From Flavobacteriaceae bacterium LYZ1037 (GTDB taxonomy: Bacteria; Bacteroidota; Bacteroidia; Flavobacteriales; Flavobacteriaceae), in NCBI GenBank assembly GCA_003144015.1, contig QFWS01000001.1:310001-374000 (forward strand): a DNA stretch of 64,000 nt. Reading direction: 5' to 3'. The translations under genes were made by a program, and so were the position numbers. Every line of letters starts with the position of its first letter. The stretch's first letter is position 1. Below the pieces are notes generated by a model, which was given only the letters and a program-made list of their open reading frames with translations, had not been told where the DNA came from and did not search any database. Positions 46,340 through 53,643 of the stretch are shown in pieces.

Positions 46340-47200
46340 TTAATGATTTAAAGTTCCAGCATTTACAATAGGTGAAGCATCTTTATCTCCACATAAAATA
46401 ACCATGAGGTTGCTTACCATAGCTGCTTTGCGTTCTTCGTCTAAATCTATAATTTGTTTTTTGCTTAATTCGTGCAAAGCCATTTCGACCATGCTAACTG
46501 CACCTTCAACAATTTTATGTCTTGCTGCAACAATGGCAGTTGCTTGTTGACGTTTTAACATAGCATTTGCTATTTCTTGTGCATAAGCCAAATATCCAAT
46601 TCTAGCTTCAAGAACTTCAATTCCAGCAATAGAAAGACGTTCGTCGATTTCTTTCTCAAGAGCTTCACTAACCTCATTTACACTTGATCGAAGTGTGATG
46701 TCTTCAGCAAGACCTTCATCAGCAAAATTATCATATGGATACATGCTTGCTAACTTTCTTACAGCTGCATCTGTTTGTACACGCACAAAATTCTCGTAAT
46801 TATCCACATCGAAAGCTGCTTTATATGTGTTCTGTACTCTCCAAACCAGAATAGTACTTATCATTACTGGATTTCCAAGTTTGTCGTTAACCTTTAAACG
46901 TTCGCTATCAAAATTACTGGCCCTTAATGAAATCTTCTTTTTGGTATAAAATGGATTTGCCCAATACAAACCATTCTTTTTTATAGTACCTACATATTTA
47001 CCAAAAAGCAATAAGACTCTGGAATTATTTGGTTGAACCATAAGGAATCCTAATGCAATAAATAATGCAATTAATATTATTAATAAATACCAAGGATTCT
47101 TTGTAGCAACAATAGCAACTATGCCACCAAATAATAATAAAACAAAAACAAATAGCATAAGGTAGCCGTTTGCTGGAATGATAATTTTTTCTTCTTTCAT
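46340..47200 (-). CDS. SPFH (stomatin/prohibitin) domain membrane protein
   Basis: The 286-residue protein has a membrane hairpin of two hydrophobic segments (about 12-30 and 37-55) and then the SPFH domain (NSRVLLLFGKYVGTIKKNGLYWANPF, RVQTDAAVRKLASMYPYDN). A C-terminal coiled coil (EALEKEIDERL to LKRQQATAIVAARHKI) promotes oligomers. SPFH proteins build membrane microdomains and often act with membrane proteases. It is the first gene of a five-gene operon that ends with an Arc-type RHH gene, so it probably defines the system. Confidence 0.9.
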   Translation of the reverse strand: MKEEKIIIPANGYLMLFVFVLLLFGGIVAIVATKNPWYLLIILIALFIALGFLMVQPNNSRVLLLFGKYVGTIKKNGLYWANPFYTKKKISLRASNFDSERLKVNDKLGNPVMISTILVWRVQNTYKAAFDVDNYENFVRVQTDAAVRKLASMYPYDNFADEGLAEDITLRSSVNEVSEALEKEIDERLSIAGIEVLEARIGYLAYAQEIANAMLKRQQATAIVAARHKIVEGAVSMVEMALHELSKKQIIDLDEERKAAMVSNLMVILCGDKDASPIVNAGTLNH

Positions 47201-47289
47201 GTGTTTATAAATTTAGATCGGTTAATTTAAAATGATATTAAAATGATATCATAAAGATATATATAAAATTATTAACATCAAAATCTAGT
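47201..47289. other. Upstream region of the SPFH operon
   Basis: This A/T-rich region holds direct repeats (AATGATAT at 47230 and 47242) and, on the minus strand, TATCTTTA, one base off the -7 consensus. It is the most likely location of the SPFH operon promoter. No full consensus was found. Confidence 0.35.
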
Positions 47290-47306
47290 TTGGCACGAAG
47301 ATTGAA
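47290..47306 (+). promoter_or_regulatory. Sigma-54-like promoter TTGGCACG-N4-TTGAA
   Basis: TTGGCACG (47290-47297), exactly four bases, then TTGAA (47302-47306) match the -24/-12 consensus TTGGCACG-N4-TTGCW at all but one position: the invariant GC reads GA. It points into gene-free DNA ending in a terminator at 47400-47436. The presence of RpoN in this genome cannot be seen. Confidence 0.45.
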
Positions 47307-47316
47307 ATACATTATG

Positions 47317-47436
47317 TAAATTGATACTACACAAAAACTTTTTAAAGAGTGTGGTTACTTTTAAAAAAGGTAGTATTTCATATTTTTGGTTGGTTAGTTA
47401 AGAAAAGCGTCTTTTTAAGATGCTTTTCTTTTTTTT
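47317..47436 (+). ncRNA. Candidate small RNA (~120 nt) antisense to gene direction
   Basis: The candidate lies between a sigma-54-like promoter (47290-47306) and a strong plus-strand terminator. No ORF over a few codons exists. All protein genes around it are on the minus strand, so the terminator with plus-strand T8 is not explained by them. The 5' end is estimated at 12 nt from the -12 element. Confidence 0.35.
47400..47436 (+). terminator. Rho-independent terminator on the plus strand
   Basis: A 14-bp stem AAGAAAAGCGTCTT / AAGATGCTTTTCTT (one G-T) with loop TTT continues into T8. On the minus strand no T-run follows the hairpin, so its direction is plus. Confidence 0.8.
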
Positions 47437-47455
47437 GTATAATATGAAAGTGGTT

Positions 47456-48382
47456 TTATTTTATGAAATCTATTATGGCAGGAAGAAGTTCAGGGCTTAA
47501 TTGTCTGAAAGATTCGTTATAAGATTTTGAGTTTTCTAAATCATCTCCTTGTATATTAAATAATACATGATTCATGTTTTCAATAAGTAATACAGAGCCT
47601 TCTTTCGATGCTTCTTTTAATAATTGAGCTTCTTCTGTTGGAACCTGTAAATCTTTTGTTCCACTTATAATAAGCGTAGGAATGTTTAATTCTGAAATGC
47701 TTTCTTGTGGATGATACTGTATCCAGCTACTCATAAAAGCTTGATTCTCTGGACTAAATATAGATTCTAGAGCAGGAGGATAATTTGATGTTGCTTTTCC
47801 ATCTTTTAATATTTTAAAAGCAACTTCCGATTCTTCTGTTAATCCAGGAACAGTTTGCTTGATTTGATCTAAGATAACTTCGTCAATAGATTTGCCAGAA
47901 CCGGCTATAGAGATATAACCAGATACGTTTTCTTTTGAAGCTAAAATACCAACCAAACTTCCTTGCCCGTGACCTATAATATAAATATTCTTAAATGTGT
48001 TTTTTTCTGTAAAATAATTGACAATCGAAACGGCGTCTGTAATAAAATTGTTAAAACTGATGTTTTTATCAACTCGTCCTTTTCTAATTTGTTTTACAAT
48101 GCGTTTATCATATCGATATGTTGCTATACCATTATTAGATAATCCTTCTGCTAGTTTTTTTAGAATATTATTTTTTTGAAAATTCTGATTTCCATTTCTA
48201 TCTGTTGGTCCAGAATCTCCTATTATAATCGCTAATGAAGGACTTTCATTATTTGTTGGAGTTAATAAAGTACCATCAATAAATTGATTAATAGAAATGT
48301 CTTCAGTTTTAAAGACATTTTCTTGTGAAATCATTTTAGTGACACTACACATTAAAAAAACAATTAGAACTTTAAGTTTCAT
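47456..48382 (-). CDS. Alpha/beta-hydrolase paralogue without nucleophilic Ser (pseudo-hydrolase)
   Basis: The 308-residue protein has a signal peptide (about 1-20) and the same layout as the hydrolase at 44740-45672 (shared RNGNQ, YRYDKR, QGSLV, GTKDLQVP, IENMNHVL). The nucleophile elbow reads GHGQGS with Gly139 in place of Ser, and the oxyanion loop HGSG reads GDSG. Asp and His of the triad remain. It is probably catalytically dead, or uses another residue. The start at 48382 (MKLKVLIVFLMCSV) is chosen because a longer frame to 48508 has a Lys-rich tail before the signal and crosses the ATTTCATCGA motif. Confidence 0.85.
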   Translation of the reverse strand: MKLKVLIVFLMCSVTKMISQENVFKTEDISINQFIDGTLLTPTNNESPSLAIIIGDSGPTDRNGNQNFQKNNILKKLAEGLSNNGIATYRYDKRIVKQIRKGRVDKNISFNNFITDAVSIVNYFTEKNTFKNIYIIGHGQGSLVGILASKENVSGYISIAGSGKSIDEVILDQIKQTVPGLTEESEVAFKILKDGKATSNYPPALESIFSPENQAFMSSWIQYHPQESISELNIPTLIISGTKDLQVPTEEAQLLKEASKEGSVLLIENMNHVLFNIQGDDLENSKSYNESFRQLSPELLPAIIDFIK

Positions 48383-48497
48383 AGATTTTAATTTACTTAT
48401 TGCAACAAATTTGAGTTTGATATCGTTATAACGTAAAATTACTTTAAAATTATCTTTTAATAGGATATATATTACATGAAAATTACATTTCTTAACT

Positions 48498-48562
48498 ATG
48501 TATTTCATCGATATTATGTGGTATTTTACCCATAAATGTTAAAATTATGTGCATTTCATCGA
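48498..48562. promoter_or_regulatory. Repeated ATTTCATCGA motif upstream of the pseudo-hydrolase gene
   Basis: ATGTATTTCATCGA (48498-48511) and CATTTCATCGA (48552-48562) are direct copies 51 bp apart; TATTTTACCCAT at 48522 is a weaker third copy. The first is 14/14 identical to the reverse of 35869-35882. This suggests one shared regulator; the identity is not known. Confidence 0.4.
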
Positions 48563-48581
48563 AAATAATGACTTTTAAACG

Positions 48582-48609
48582 TTGATATTCAAATATAATT
48601 TTACATTTG
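48582..48609 (+). promoter_or_regulatory. Plus-strand promoter TTG-N17-TACATTTG
   Basis: TTG at 48582-48584 and TACATTTG at 48602-48609, with 17 nt between, fit the Bacteroidota consensus. It is divergent from the pseudo-hydrolase and points to a terminator 115 nt away with no gene between. Confidence 0.5.
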
Positions 48610-48615
48610 AAGTGT

Positions 48616-48755
48616 ACTAAAATATTACTTTTTAGTTCAATGGATTAATTAATTAATATTTGCATTATGTTGTTGATACTAGAGACCCTAAATCTAACTA
48701 CATAATAAAGATGCAAATTAAACTAAACCGAGGTTGAGGGACCTCGGTTTTTTTT
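48616..48755 (+). ncRNA. Candidate small RNA (~140 nt) between the pseudo-hydrolase and alkB
   Basis: It is bounded by a good promoter (48582-48609) and a strong terminator (48725-48755). It contains CATTATGTTG-TTGATACTA, similar to CATTATGTAAATTGATACTA in the other candidate (47310-47329). The only ORF is 12 codons (48667), too short to call. Transcription is opposite to both flanking genes. Confidence 0.35.
48725..48755 (+). terminator. Terminator on the plus strand, overlapping the alkB stop codon
   Basis: AAACCGAGGT / ACCTCGGTTT form a perfect 10-bp stem with loop TGAGGG and T8. The minus strand has a weaker T-rich tail (TTTAGTTTAATTT), so it may also end alkB. Confidence 0.8.
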
Positions 48756-49353
48756 ATGCAATAAACCGAAAAGTTAGATTAATCCGTTTTTCTATTTCTT
48801 TCTGGGTCTTCGGAATTTGATGTAACCAATTGTGTTGCATCTCTCCTTTCATAATTAATAAACTGCCATGTTCCAATTCTAGCTTATAATTTTCATCTTT
48901 TAATTTTCTGTGTTTAAATTTAAATACACGTTTAGCTCCGAAACTTATCGAAGCAATTACTGGATTTTTACCGAGTTCCTTTTCATTATCTCTATGCCAA
49001 CCATTACTGTCATTTCCATTTCTATAAAGGTTTAACAAAACTGAATTAAATTTATGACTTGTAGTTAATTCTACACGATTTTTAATATGCATTAGCAACT
49101 CATTAAACGGTTGAGGATTCATTGTAATACCTGAATATGTATAAGATGTATTGTTTTCAGCAAATAATGCTGTTAGTCTAGGTTGTTTATGTGTTTTACC
49201 GAAAAGAGTTATATAATCTTGTTGCCAATTTACATCATTTAAAAGCACTTTAAAATAGGTGTCTGCTTTAGTTTGATTAAAAAAATAAGGCAAGTAAATT
49301 AATTCTGCTTGTGGCAGATTAAAAATGGTTTTTTTTGTAGAAAACAAATCCAT
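48754..49353 (-). CDS. alkB: AlkB-type alpha-ketoglutarate-dependent dioxygenase
   Basis: The 199-residue protein has the Fe(II) facial triad His120-x-Asp122 (GWHRDNE) and His178 (LHQIPK), and the 2-oxoglutarate arginines Arg190 and Arg196 in RINLTFR. The nucleotide-recognition lid is in the N-terminal half. It repairs alkylated bases (1-methyladenine, 3-methylcytosine) in DNA or RNA by oxidative demethylation. Its stop codon is inside the T-run of the plus-strand terminator. It starts 33 bp from the divergent VanX-like gene. Confidence 0.93.
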   Translation of the reverse strand: MDLFSTKKTIFNLPQAELIYLPYFFNQTKADTYFKVLLNDVNWQQDYITLFGKTHKQPRLTALFAENNTSYTYSGITMNPQPFNELLMHIKNRVELTTSHKFNSVLLNLYRNGNDSNGWHRDNEKELGKNPVIASISFGAKRVFKFKHRKLKDENYKLELEHGSLLIMKGEMQHNWLHQIPKTQKEIEKRINLTFRFIA

Positions 49354-49386
49354 CGTTTAAATTTTTTCTAAATTAGCCATAAGTCT

Positions 49387-50067
49387 ATGAAAATAAAAAT
49401 AAGCATATTAGTTATTCTTTTATTAATACTTGTCTCTTTTAAACAAGATACAAAGAGCTTGCCAGAAGGTTTTGTTTATGCCAATTCTATTATTCCAGAT
49501 TTGGAGGTAGAATTGCGTTATTACTCAACTAACAATTTTGTTGGCGATACTATTACAGGCTATTATGCCAATAAATTGATTGTTACCAAGCAAACTGCTG
49601 ATGCTCTAAAAAATGTTCAAAACGAATTATTACTTAATAATCTATGTTTAAAAGTGTACGATGCATATAGACCTCAACAAGCTGTTAATCATTTTATGAC
49701 ATGGGCTAAAGATTTAAAAGACACTAGAAACAAACAAGAATTTTATCCAGAAGTGAAAAAGAAACATTTGTTTCGAGATGGTTATATAGCATCGAAATCT
49801 GGACATAGTAGAGGTAGTACTTTGGATTTAACTATTATAGATGCAGATACGCAAGAAGCTTTGGATATGGGGAGCCCATACGATTTTTTTGGTGAGGCAT
49901 CATGGGTTTCTTACCCAGATATTTCAGATACACAAAAAGCAAACAGACAACTTTTACAAACTGTCATGCTAAAACATGGTTTTAGAAATTACTCAAAAGA
50001 ATGGTGGCATTTTACATTGAGATATGAACCCTTTCCTGATACTTATTTTAATTTTCCAGTTAAATAA
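49387..50067 (+). CDS. D-alanyl-D-alanine dipeptidase, VanX/M15D family, exported
   Basis: The 226-residue protein has an N-terminal hydrophobic segment (about 3-18) and the M15 VanX-type zinc site: YDAYRPQQ with Arg95, SGHSRGSTLDLT with His140 and Asp147, and KEWWHF with catalytic Glu205 and His208. It cleaves D-Ala-D-Ala, presumably during peptidoglycan recycling; resistance to vancomycin is unlikely without vanA/vanH. It overlaps the convergent amidohydrolase gene by 25 bp (50043-50067). Confidence 0.92.
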   Translation: MKIKISILVILLLILVSFKQDTKSLPEGFVYANSIIPDLEVELRYYSTNNFVGDTITGYYANKLIVTKQTADALKNVQNELLLNNLCLKVYDAYRPQQAVNHFMTWAKDLKDTRNKQEFYPEVKKKHLFRDGYIASKSGHSRGSTLDLTIIDADTQEALDMGSPYDFFGEASWVSYPDISDTQKANRQLLQTVMLKHGFRNYSKEWWHFTLRYEPFPDTYFNFPVK

Positions 50068-50738
50068 TAATTAAAAACAGTAAACAAACTTTGTTTTAAC
50101 TGTGCATCTACTTTATTGTTTTCCGAAAACTTCTGATTGATTTCAAGCTCAATTCCTAAATAATTTTCTTGAAACTGTTTTCTTAAATAAGTAGTGAAAC
50201 CATCAGCTTTACCTAAATATGGATAATTAAATCGTACACTATAGTTGGGGTTTTCTTTGATTAAACTTTTTTTAAGGGTTTTAGCGAATAGCTTTTCGGA
50301 AGCTTTTCTGGAGTCGAATAACAATCCTATATCACAATTTCTGATAACCTCATTTAAAATAGGTGTAAACGAATGTACCGATACGTGTAAAACGGTTTCT
50401 CCAGAATCAATAAAGTATTTAATCTGTTTTTCAACGTTGTTTCTATAAACTAAATAATAAGCTTTAATAAGCTGCTCTTTTTCTTCTAAAGATAGATTCA
50501 TTGAAAATTCAGAGAATAGGTTTTTATGATGTAACGATCTATTAAGCTCAATCAATAAACGACTTGTTGTGCTTGAAAGAGAAAAAGAGGAGAGGGGTTT
50601 TAAATAATTAAAAAGATCTAAAGAACCTAAATCGTAACCTCTATGTGTGTTTAAAAGAGCTTGTTGATTTATAAAAAGCGACGCGTATGCTTTAGGAATC
50701 AAATTTCCACCATGTTCAGATGTTAAAACAAGTTTCAT
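50043..50738 (-). CDS. N-formylglutamate amidohydrolase (FGase) family protein
   Basis: The 231-residue protein has the FGase pattern: VLTSEHGGNLIPKAY (about 4-18) with Glu/His metal ligands, LNTHRGYDLGSLDL (about 28-41) and VLHVSVHSFTPIL (about 112-124). The family hydrolyses N-formylglutamate in histidine breakdown, but distant members occur in amidoligase operons with other substrates. The ATG at 50738 overlaps the GCS2 gene stop as ATGA, so the two are translationally coupled. No hut genes are present. The longer frame to 50768 adds ten residues inside GCS2 coding sequence and is not preferred. Confidence 0.8.
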   Translation of the reverse strand: MKLVLTSEHGGNLIPKAYASLFINQQALLNTHRGYDLGSLDLFNYLKPLSSFSLSSTTSRLLIELNRSLHHKNLFSEFSMNLSLEEKEQLIKAYYLVYRNNVEKQIKYFIDSGETVLHVSVHSFTPILNEVIRNCDIGLLFDSRKASEKLFAKTLKKSLIKENPNYSVRFNYPYLGKADGFTTYLRKQFQENYLGIELEINQKFSENNKVDAQLKQSLFTVFNYYLTGKLK

Positions 50739-51961
50739 GATAAGAAAAGCGTATTTTCTTGCAAGCAATTGGCTAATTTAGAATAGACTTTTTTAATGTT
50801 AGATTCTGAGTAATTATCTCCAACCGATTTTAATATTCTTGTTGCTAACGTACCTTCATTTAAAATGATTTCAATGGCTTCATAATGCGATTCATGAATG
50901 TTTTCTTTAGCCAAATTATATAAATGTTTCCAAAGATTGTTAACCGAAATAGTTTCTTTAATTTGAAACATATTTAAATAATCTAGATTAGAAATGGTGT
51001 AATTTTCGGCATCTTTAATAATTGGGTTTAAAATATCAAAGAGCTCTTGTTTCAACCATTTTTTCTGTTGTTGAATGGGTGCTAGTTTTTTATATACCAA
51101 AAGTTTTAAGACCTCAATAATAAGTACACAAATTGCGATATCTGCTTTCGGACATTCTTGAATATCTACCAATCGAATTTCAATAGCATTTCTGTCGAAA
51201 CGAGCGATAGCACCACGGGAATTTAAAAAATGATGGTCTAAAATTTTCTTGGAATCATGTGGTCTAATGGCTCTTTTTATAGGCTCAAAAATAGTTGCAT
51301 AATAATCAACTTTACTAAAAACACGCTCTGGAATAACCAAGCCCGTGAGTTCCGGAATTTCTTTTTGGTTGGTTTTGTAATATTCTAAACGCGTGTCTTT
51401 AAATCCTGTATTTTTTCCTTCAAGAATGGGTGAGCTTGCACACAATCCTGGAATTAAAGGCAACATGATTCTAATAGCAGCATGAAGCTTTTCAAACTCT
51501 TTATCATCGAAAAACGGTAGGTTAATATGTGTACTTTGTACGTTACTCCAACCATGACCATGACAGTCGAAAATTCGGTTGTACAATTCGTATACTTCAC
51601 TATAACTATGCTTCCAAAGTTCGGTGTCTTTTAATGGGTATAATAATGGATGTGCAGCTGTAGGCAGCAAATAAGATTCTAATGGTTTTAGAAGTGTATT
51701 TATCTCAAGAACATTTTTGTGGAATGATTCAGACAAATCATCCAAGTTATTCGTTGGACCATTGGTTTTTAATTCAATCACATGTGCCACTAACTCATTG
51801 CTCCAAGCAATATCTCCATTGTCTATATCTGAAGTAAGTTTGCCAGCTTTTTTAGTCAATAATTTATCGACTATTGGAGCTACTTTAAAGTTCTTATTGT
51901 TAATCAGCATGTATTCTAATTCGATGCCGTAAACTTCAAATAGGTGATATTTTTTACTCAT
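50735..51961 (-). CDS. GCS2-family glutamate-cysteine ligase-like amidoligase
   Basis: The 408-residue protein has the glutamine-synthetase-type ligase fold of the GCS2 (carboxylate-amine ligase) family: VYGIELEYMLIN (about 9-20), HGHGWSNVQSTHINLPF (about 134-150), and SRGAIARFDRNAIEIRLVDIQECP. It should form an amide bond from a carboxylate and an amine using ATP. It lies 1 bp after the RimK-like gene and overlaps the FGase gene by 4 bp. The substrate is not known; true glutathione synthesis is not implied. Confidence 0.85.
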   Translation of the reverse strand: MSKKYHLFEVYGIELEYMLINNKNFKVAPIVDKLLTKKAGKLTSDIDNGDIAWSNELVAHVIELKTNGPTNNLDDLSESFHKNVLEINTLLKPLESYLLPTAAHPLLYPLKDTELWKHSYSEVYELYNRIFDCHGHGWSNVQSTHINLPFFDDKEFEKLHAAIRIMLPLIPGLCASSPILEGKNTGFKDTRLEYYKTNQKEIPELTGLVIPERVFSKVDYYATIFEPIKRAIRPHDSKKILDHHFLNSRGAIARFDRNAIEIRLVDIQECPKADIAICVLIIEVLKLLVYKKLAPIQQQKKWLKQELFDILNPIIKDAENYTISNLDYLNMFQIKETISVNNLWKHLYNLAKENIHESHYEAIEIILNEGTLATRILKSVGDNYSESNIKKVYSKLANCLQENTLFLS

Positions 51962-51962
51962 G

Positions 51963-53408
51963 TTACGCTAATCTGTTTTTTAAAGCTGAAAGAATTTCGG
52001 TATAGATAAGATCGCCATAATACGCATCTTCAACACCAAAGTCAATATTAGGATTGTCGTTAATTTCGATAACCATAGGTTTGTTACCAACTACTTTTAT
52101 GTCAATACCATAAAGACCTTTTCCTATTAATTTAGCAGATTTTAAAGCCATATCTAATACTTTTTGTGGCACGTCTTCAATCGGTAAACAATCTGCATTT
52201 CCATCTTGATCATCTTTTTTCTTGGCATTCCAGTTATAGATTTGCCAATGTCCTTTTGCCATATAATATTTACAAGCAAAGAAGGGTTTGTCGTCTATAA
52301 TTCCAATGCGCCAATCGTAATCGGAAGGACAAAATTCCTGTGCTATAATCAAATCCGATTCTTTTAGCATGTCTGTAACTAACGTATTGTATTCTTCTTC
52401 CGTTTTAGCTTTTTTTACGCCAAAAGAGAAGGTGGAATCAGGAGCTTTTAAAACACAAGGTAAGCCAACTTGATCAATCACCTCGTTCCTATTGTCTTTA
52501 TGAACAATAACGGTTTTTGGCGTATCTATATTGGCATTGTTTAATGCTTCCGCCATATAAACTTTGTTGCAGCATTTTAAAATAGCATCTGGATAATCAA
52601 TTATAGCAATTCCATCTTGCTGTGCTTTTCTGGCAAAGGCATAAGCCTCGTTATTGACTTCAGTACTCTGACGTATAAATAAAGCATCAAAAGAAGAAAG
52701 TCTCGATAAATCTTTAGGTTCGATAATTTCTGCGTAAATGTTCATTTTTTCAGCCATATCAATAAATTTCTTCAAAGCTTTTGGGTTGCTAGGAGGAGCA
52801 GGATCGTTAGGGTTGACCAAAATGGCTAAATCGAAATCAGATTTTGAAAGTTTTGGGGTGTCATAGCGTTTTTTAGAAAAATATTGATTGGCAAAGAGCA
52901 TCACACTTTCCATGTGTTCCAAAGGAATTTCAGATTCAGAAATAGCTCGGACACTTTGCACATTCCATTTAGTGGTATGATTGAATTTTACACGTAAAAA
53001 AGGCACTTGAAAATGTTTGTAGAATAGAGCACTTAATTCCTTGTATTTGTGAGCCACATTCTGTCCAAAATAAATACTTAAAGTAAACTCTTGCGATTTG
53101 ATGTTTTTTAAACTTTGCTGAATGACGTCGTCAAATTCATCTGAAACAATTCGAACCAGTTTTAAGGCTTTTAAATCTACAATATTCTTAACAGTTGGAA
53201 TGGCTAAATGCCCTCTGGCTTCTGCTAAAAGTGATACATAATATCCTTTAGATTGATACGAATAATCTTTGCAAAGATTGAAAATTCGAGCCTTTTTAAG
53301 TAAGGAATACTTTGGATTGGTAAGATATTCTTGCGAAGAAATTACGGTAATATTCTCAATCGAAAAATGCCATTTTTCAGGTTGATTGACAACAATGTAT
53401 TTATTCAT
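51963..53408 (-). CDS. RimK-like ATP-grasp ligase with N-terminal RLAN domain
   Basis: The 481-residue protein has an N-terminal RimK-like N-domain (about 1-190) and a RimK/ATP-grasp domain. Within it are NKVYMAEALNNANIDTPKT (about 286-304), the LPCVLKAPDSTFSFGV glycine/ATP loop, DWRIGIIDDK and the Mg-binding MVIEINDNPNIDFG. ATP-grasp enzymes of this group add amino acids by amide bonds. It is the first gene of the three-gene amidoligase operon and lies 1 bp before GCS2, so the three enzymes probably make or process one peptide-like product. Confidence 0.88.
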   Translation of the reverse strand: MNKYIVVNQPEKWHFSIENITVISSQEYLTNPKYSLLKKARIFNLCKDYSYQSKGYYVSLLAEARGHLAIPTVKNIVDLKALKLVRIVSDEFDDVIQQSLKNIKSQEFTLSIYFGQNVAHKYKELSALFYKHFQVPFLRVKFNHTTKWNVQSVRAISESEIPLEHMESVMLFANQYFSKKRYDTPKLSKSDFDLAILVNPNDPAPPSNPKALKKFIDMAEKMNIYAEIIEPKDLSRLSSFDALFIRQSTEVNNEAYAFARKAQQDGIAIIDYPDAILKCCNKVYMAEALNNANIDTPKTVIVHKDNRNEVIDQVGLPCVLKAPDSTFSFGVKKAKTEEEYNTLVTDMLKESDLIIAQEFCPSDYDWRIGIIDDKPFFACKYYMAKGHWQIYNWNAKKKDDQDGNADCLPIEDVPQKVLDMALKSAKLIGKGLYGIDIKVVGNKPMVIEINDNPNIDFGVEDAYYGDLIYTEILSALKNRLA

Positions 53409-53599
53409 TTAAAGCGAAATCGCGATATATAATTTAAGCAAAATTAAAGTATTTTTTGATTGCTTTTACATGCTGTTAGAATATTTTTTATATAGTTAAA
53501 AAAAGTGTTTAGGACTGATTTATAAGTGCTAATGCTCTAAAGTGACTAATTTCGAAAGTTAAATGGTTGTTACTAGAATTTAAGCAATAAACAAAAAAA

Positions 53600-53623
53600 T
53601 AACCTGATGTTTCCATCAGGTTA
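53600..53623 (-). terminator. Terminator after the CHRD gene
   Basis: On the minus strand a 10-bp stem TAACCTGATG / CATCAGGTTA closes a 4-nt loop and is followed by T7. It lies 21 bp after the CHRD stop. Confidence 0.8.
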
Positions 53624-53643
53624 AATCTTTTTAAAATTTGATA

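Larger units (their letters stand above)
48383..48753. other. 371-bp gene-free region: control region of the pseudo-hydrolase plus a candidate transcript
   Basis: The left part holds the 10-bp palindrome CGTTATAACG (48424-48433) and repeated ATTTCATCGA motifs (48502, 48553) upstream of the minus-strand pseudo-hydrolase gene. The right part holds a plus-strand promoter (48582-48609) and terminator (48725-48755) with no ORF longer than 12 codons between them. Confidence 0.6.

Noticed and set aside
48667-48705. 12-codon ORF (MLLILETLNLTT) as a leader peptide before the terminator at 48725
   Set aside because: No gene lies downstream on the plus strand, so attenuation by a leader peptide makes no sense here.
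49387-50067. VanX-like gene as a vancomycin-resistance determinant
   Set aside because: No vanH, vanA or vanR/S genes are near, and the enzyme is exported. A recycling role fits better.
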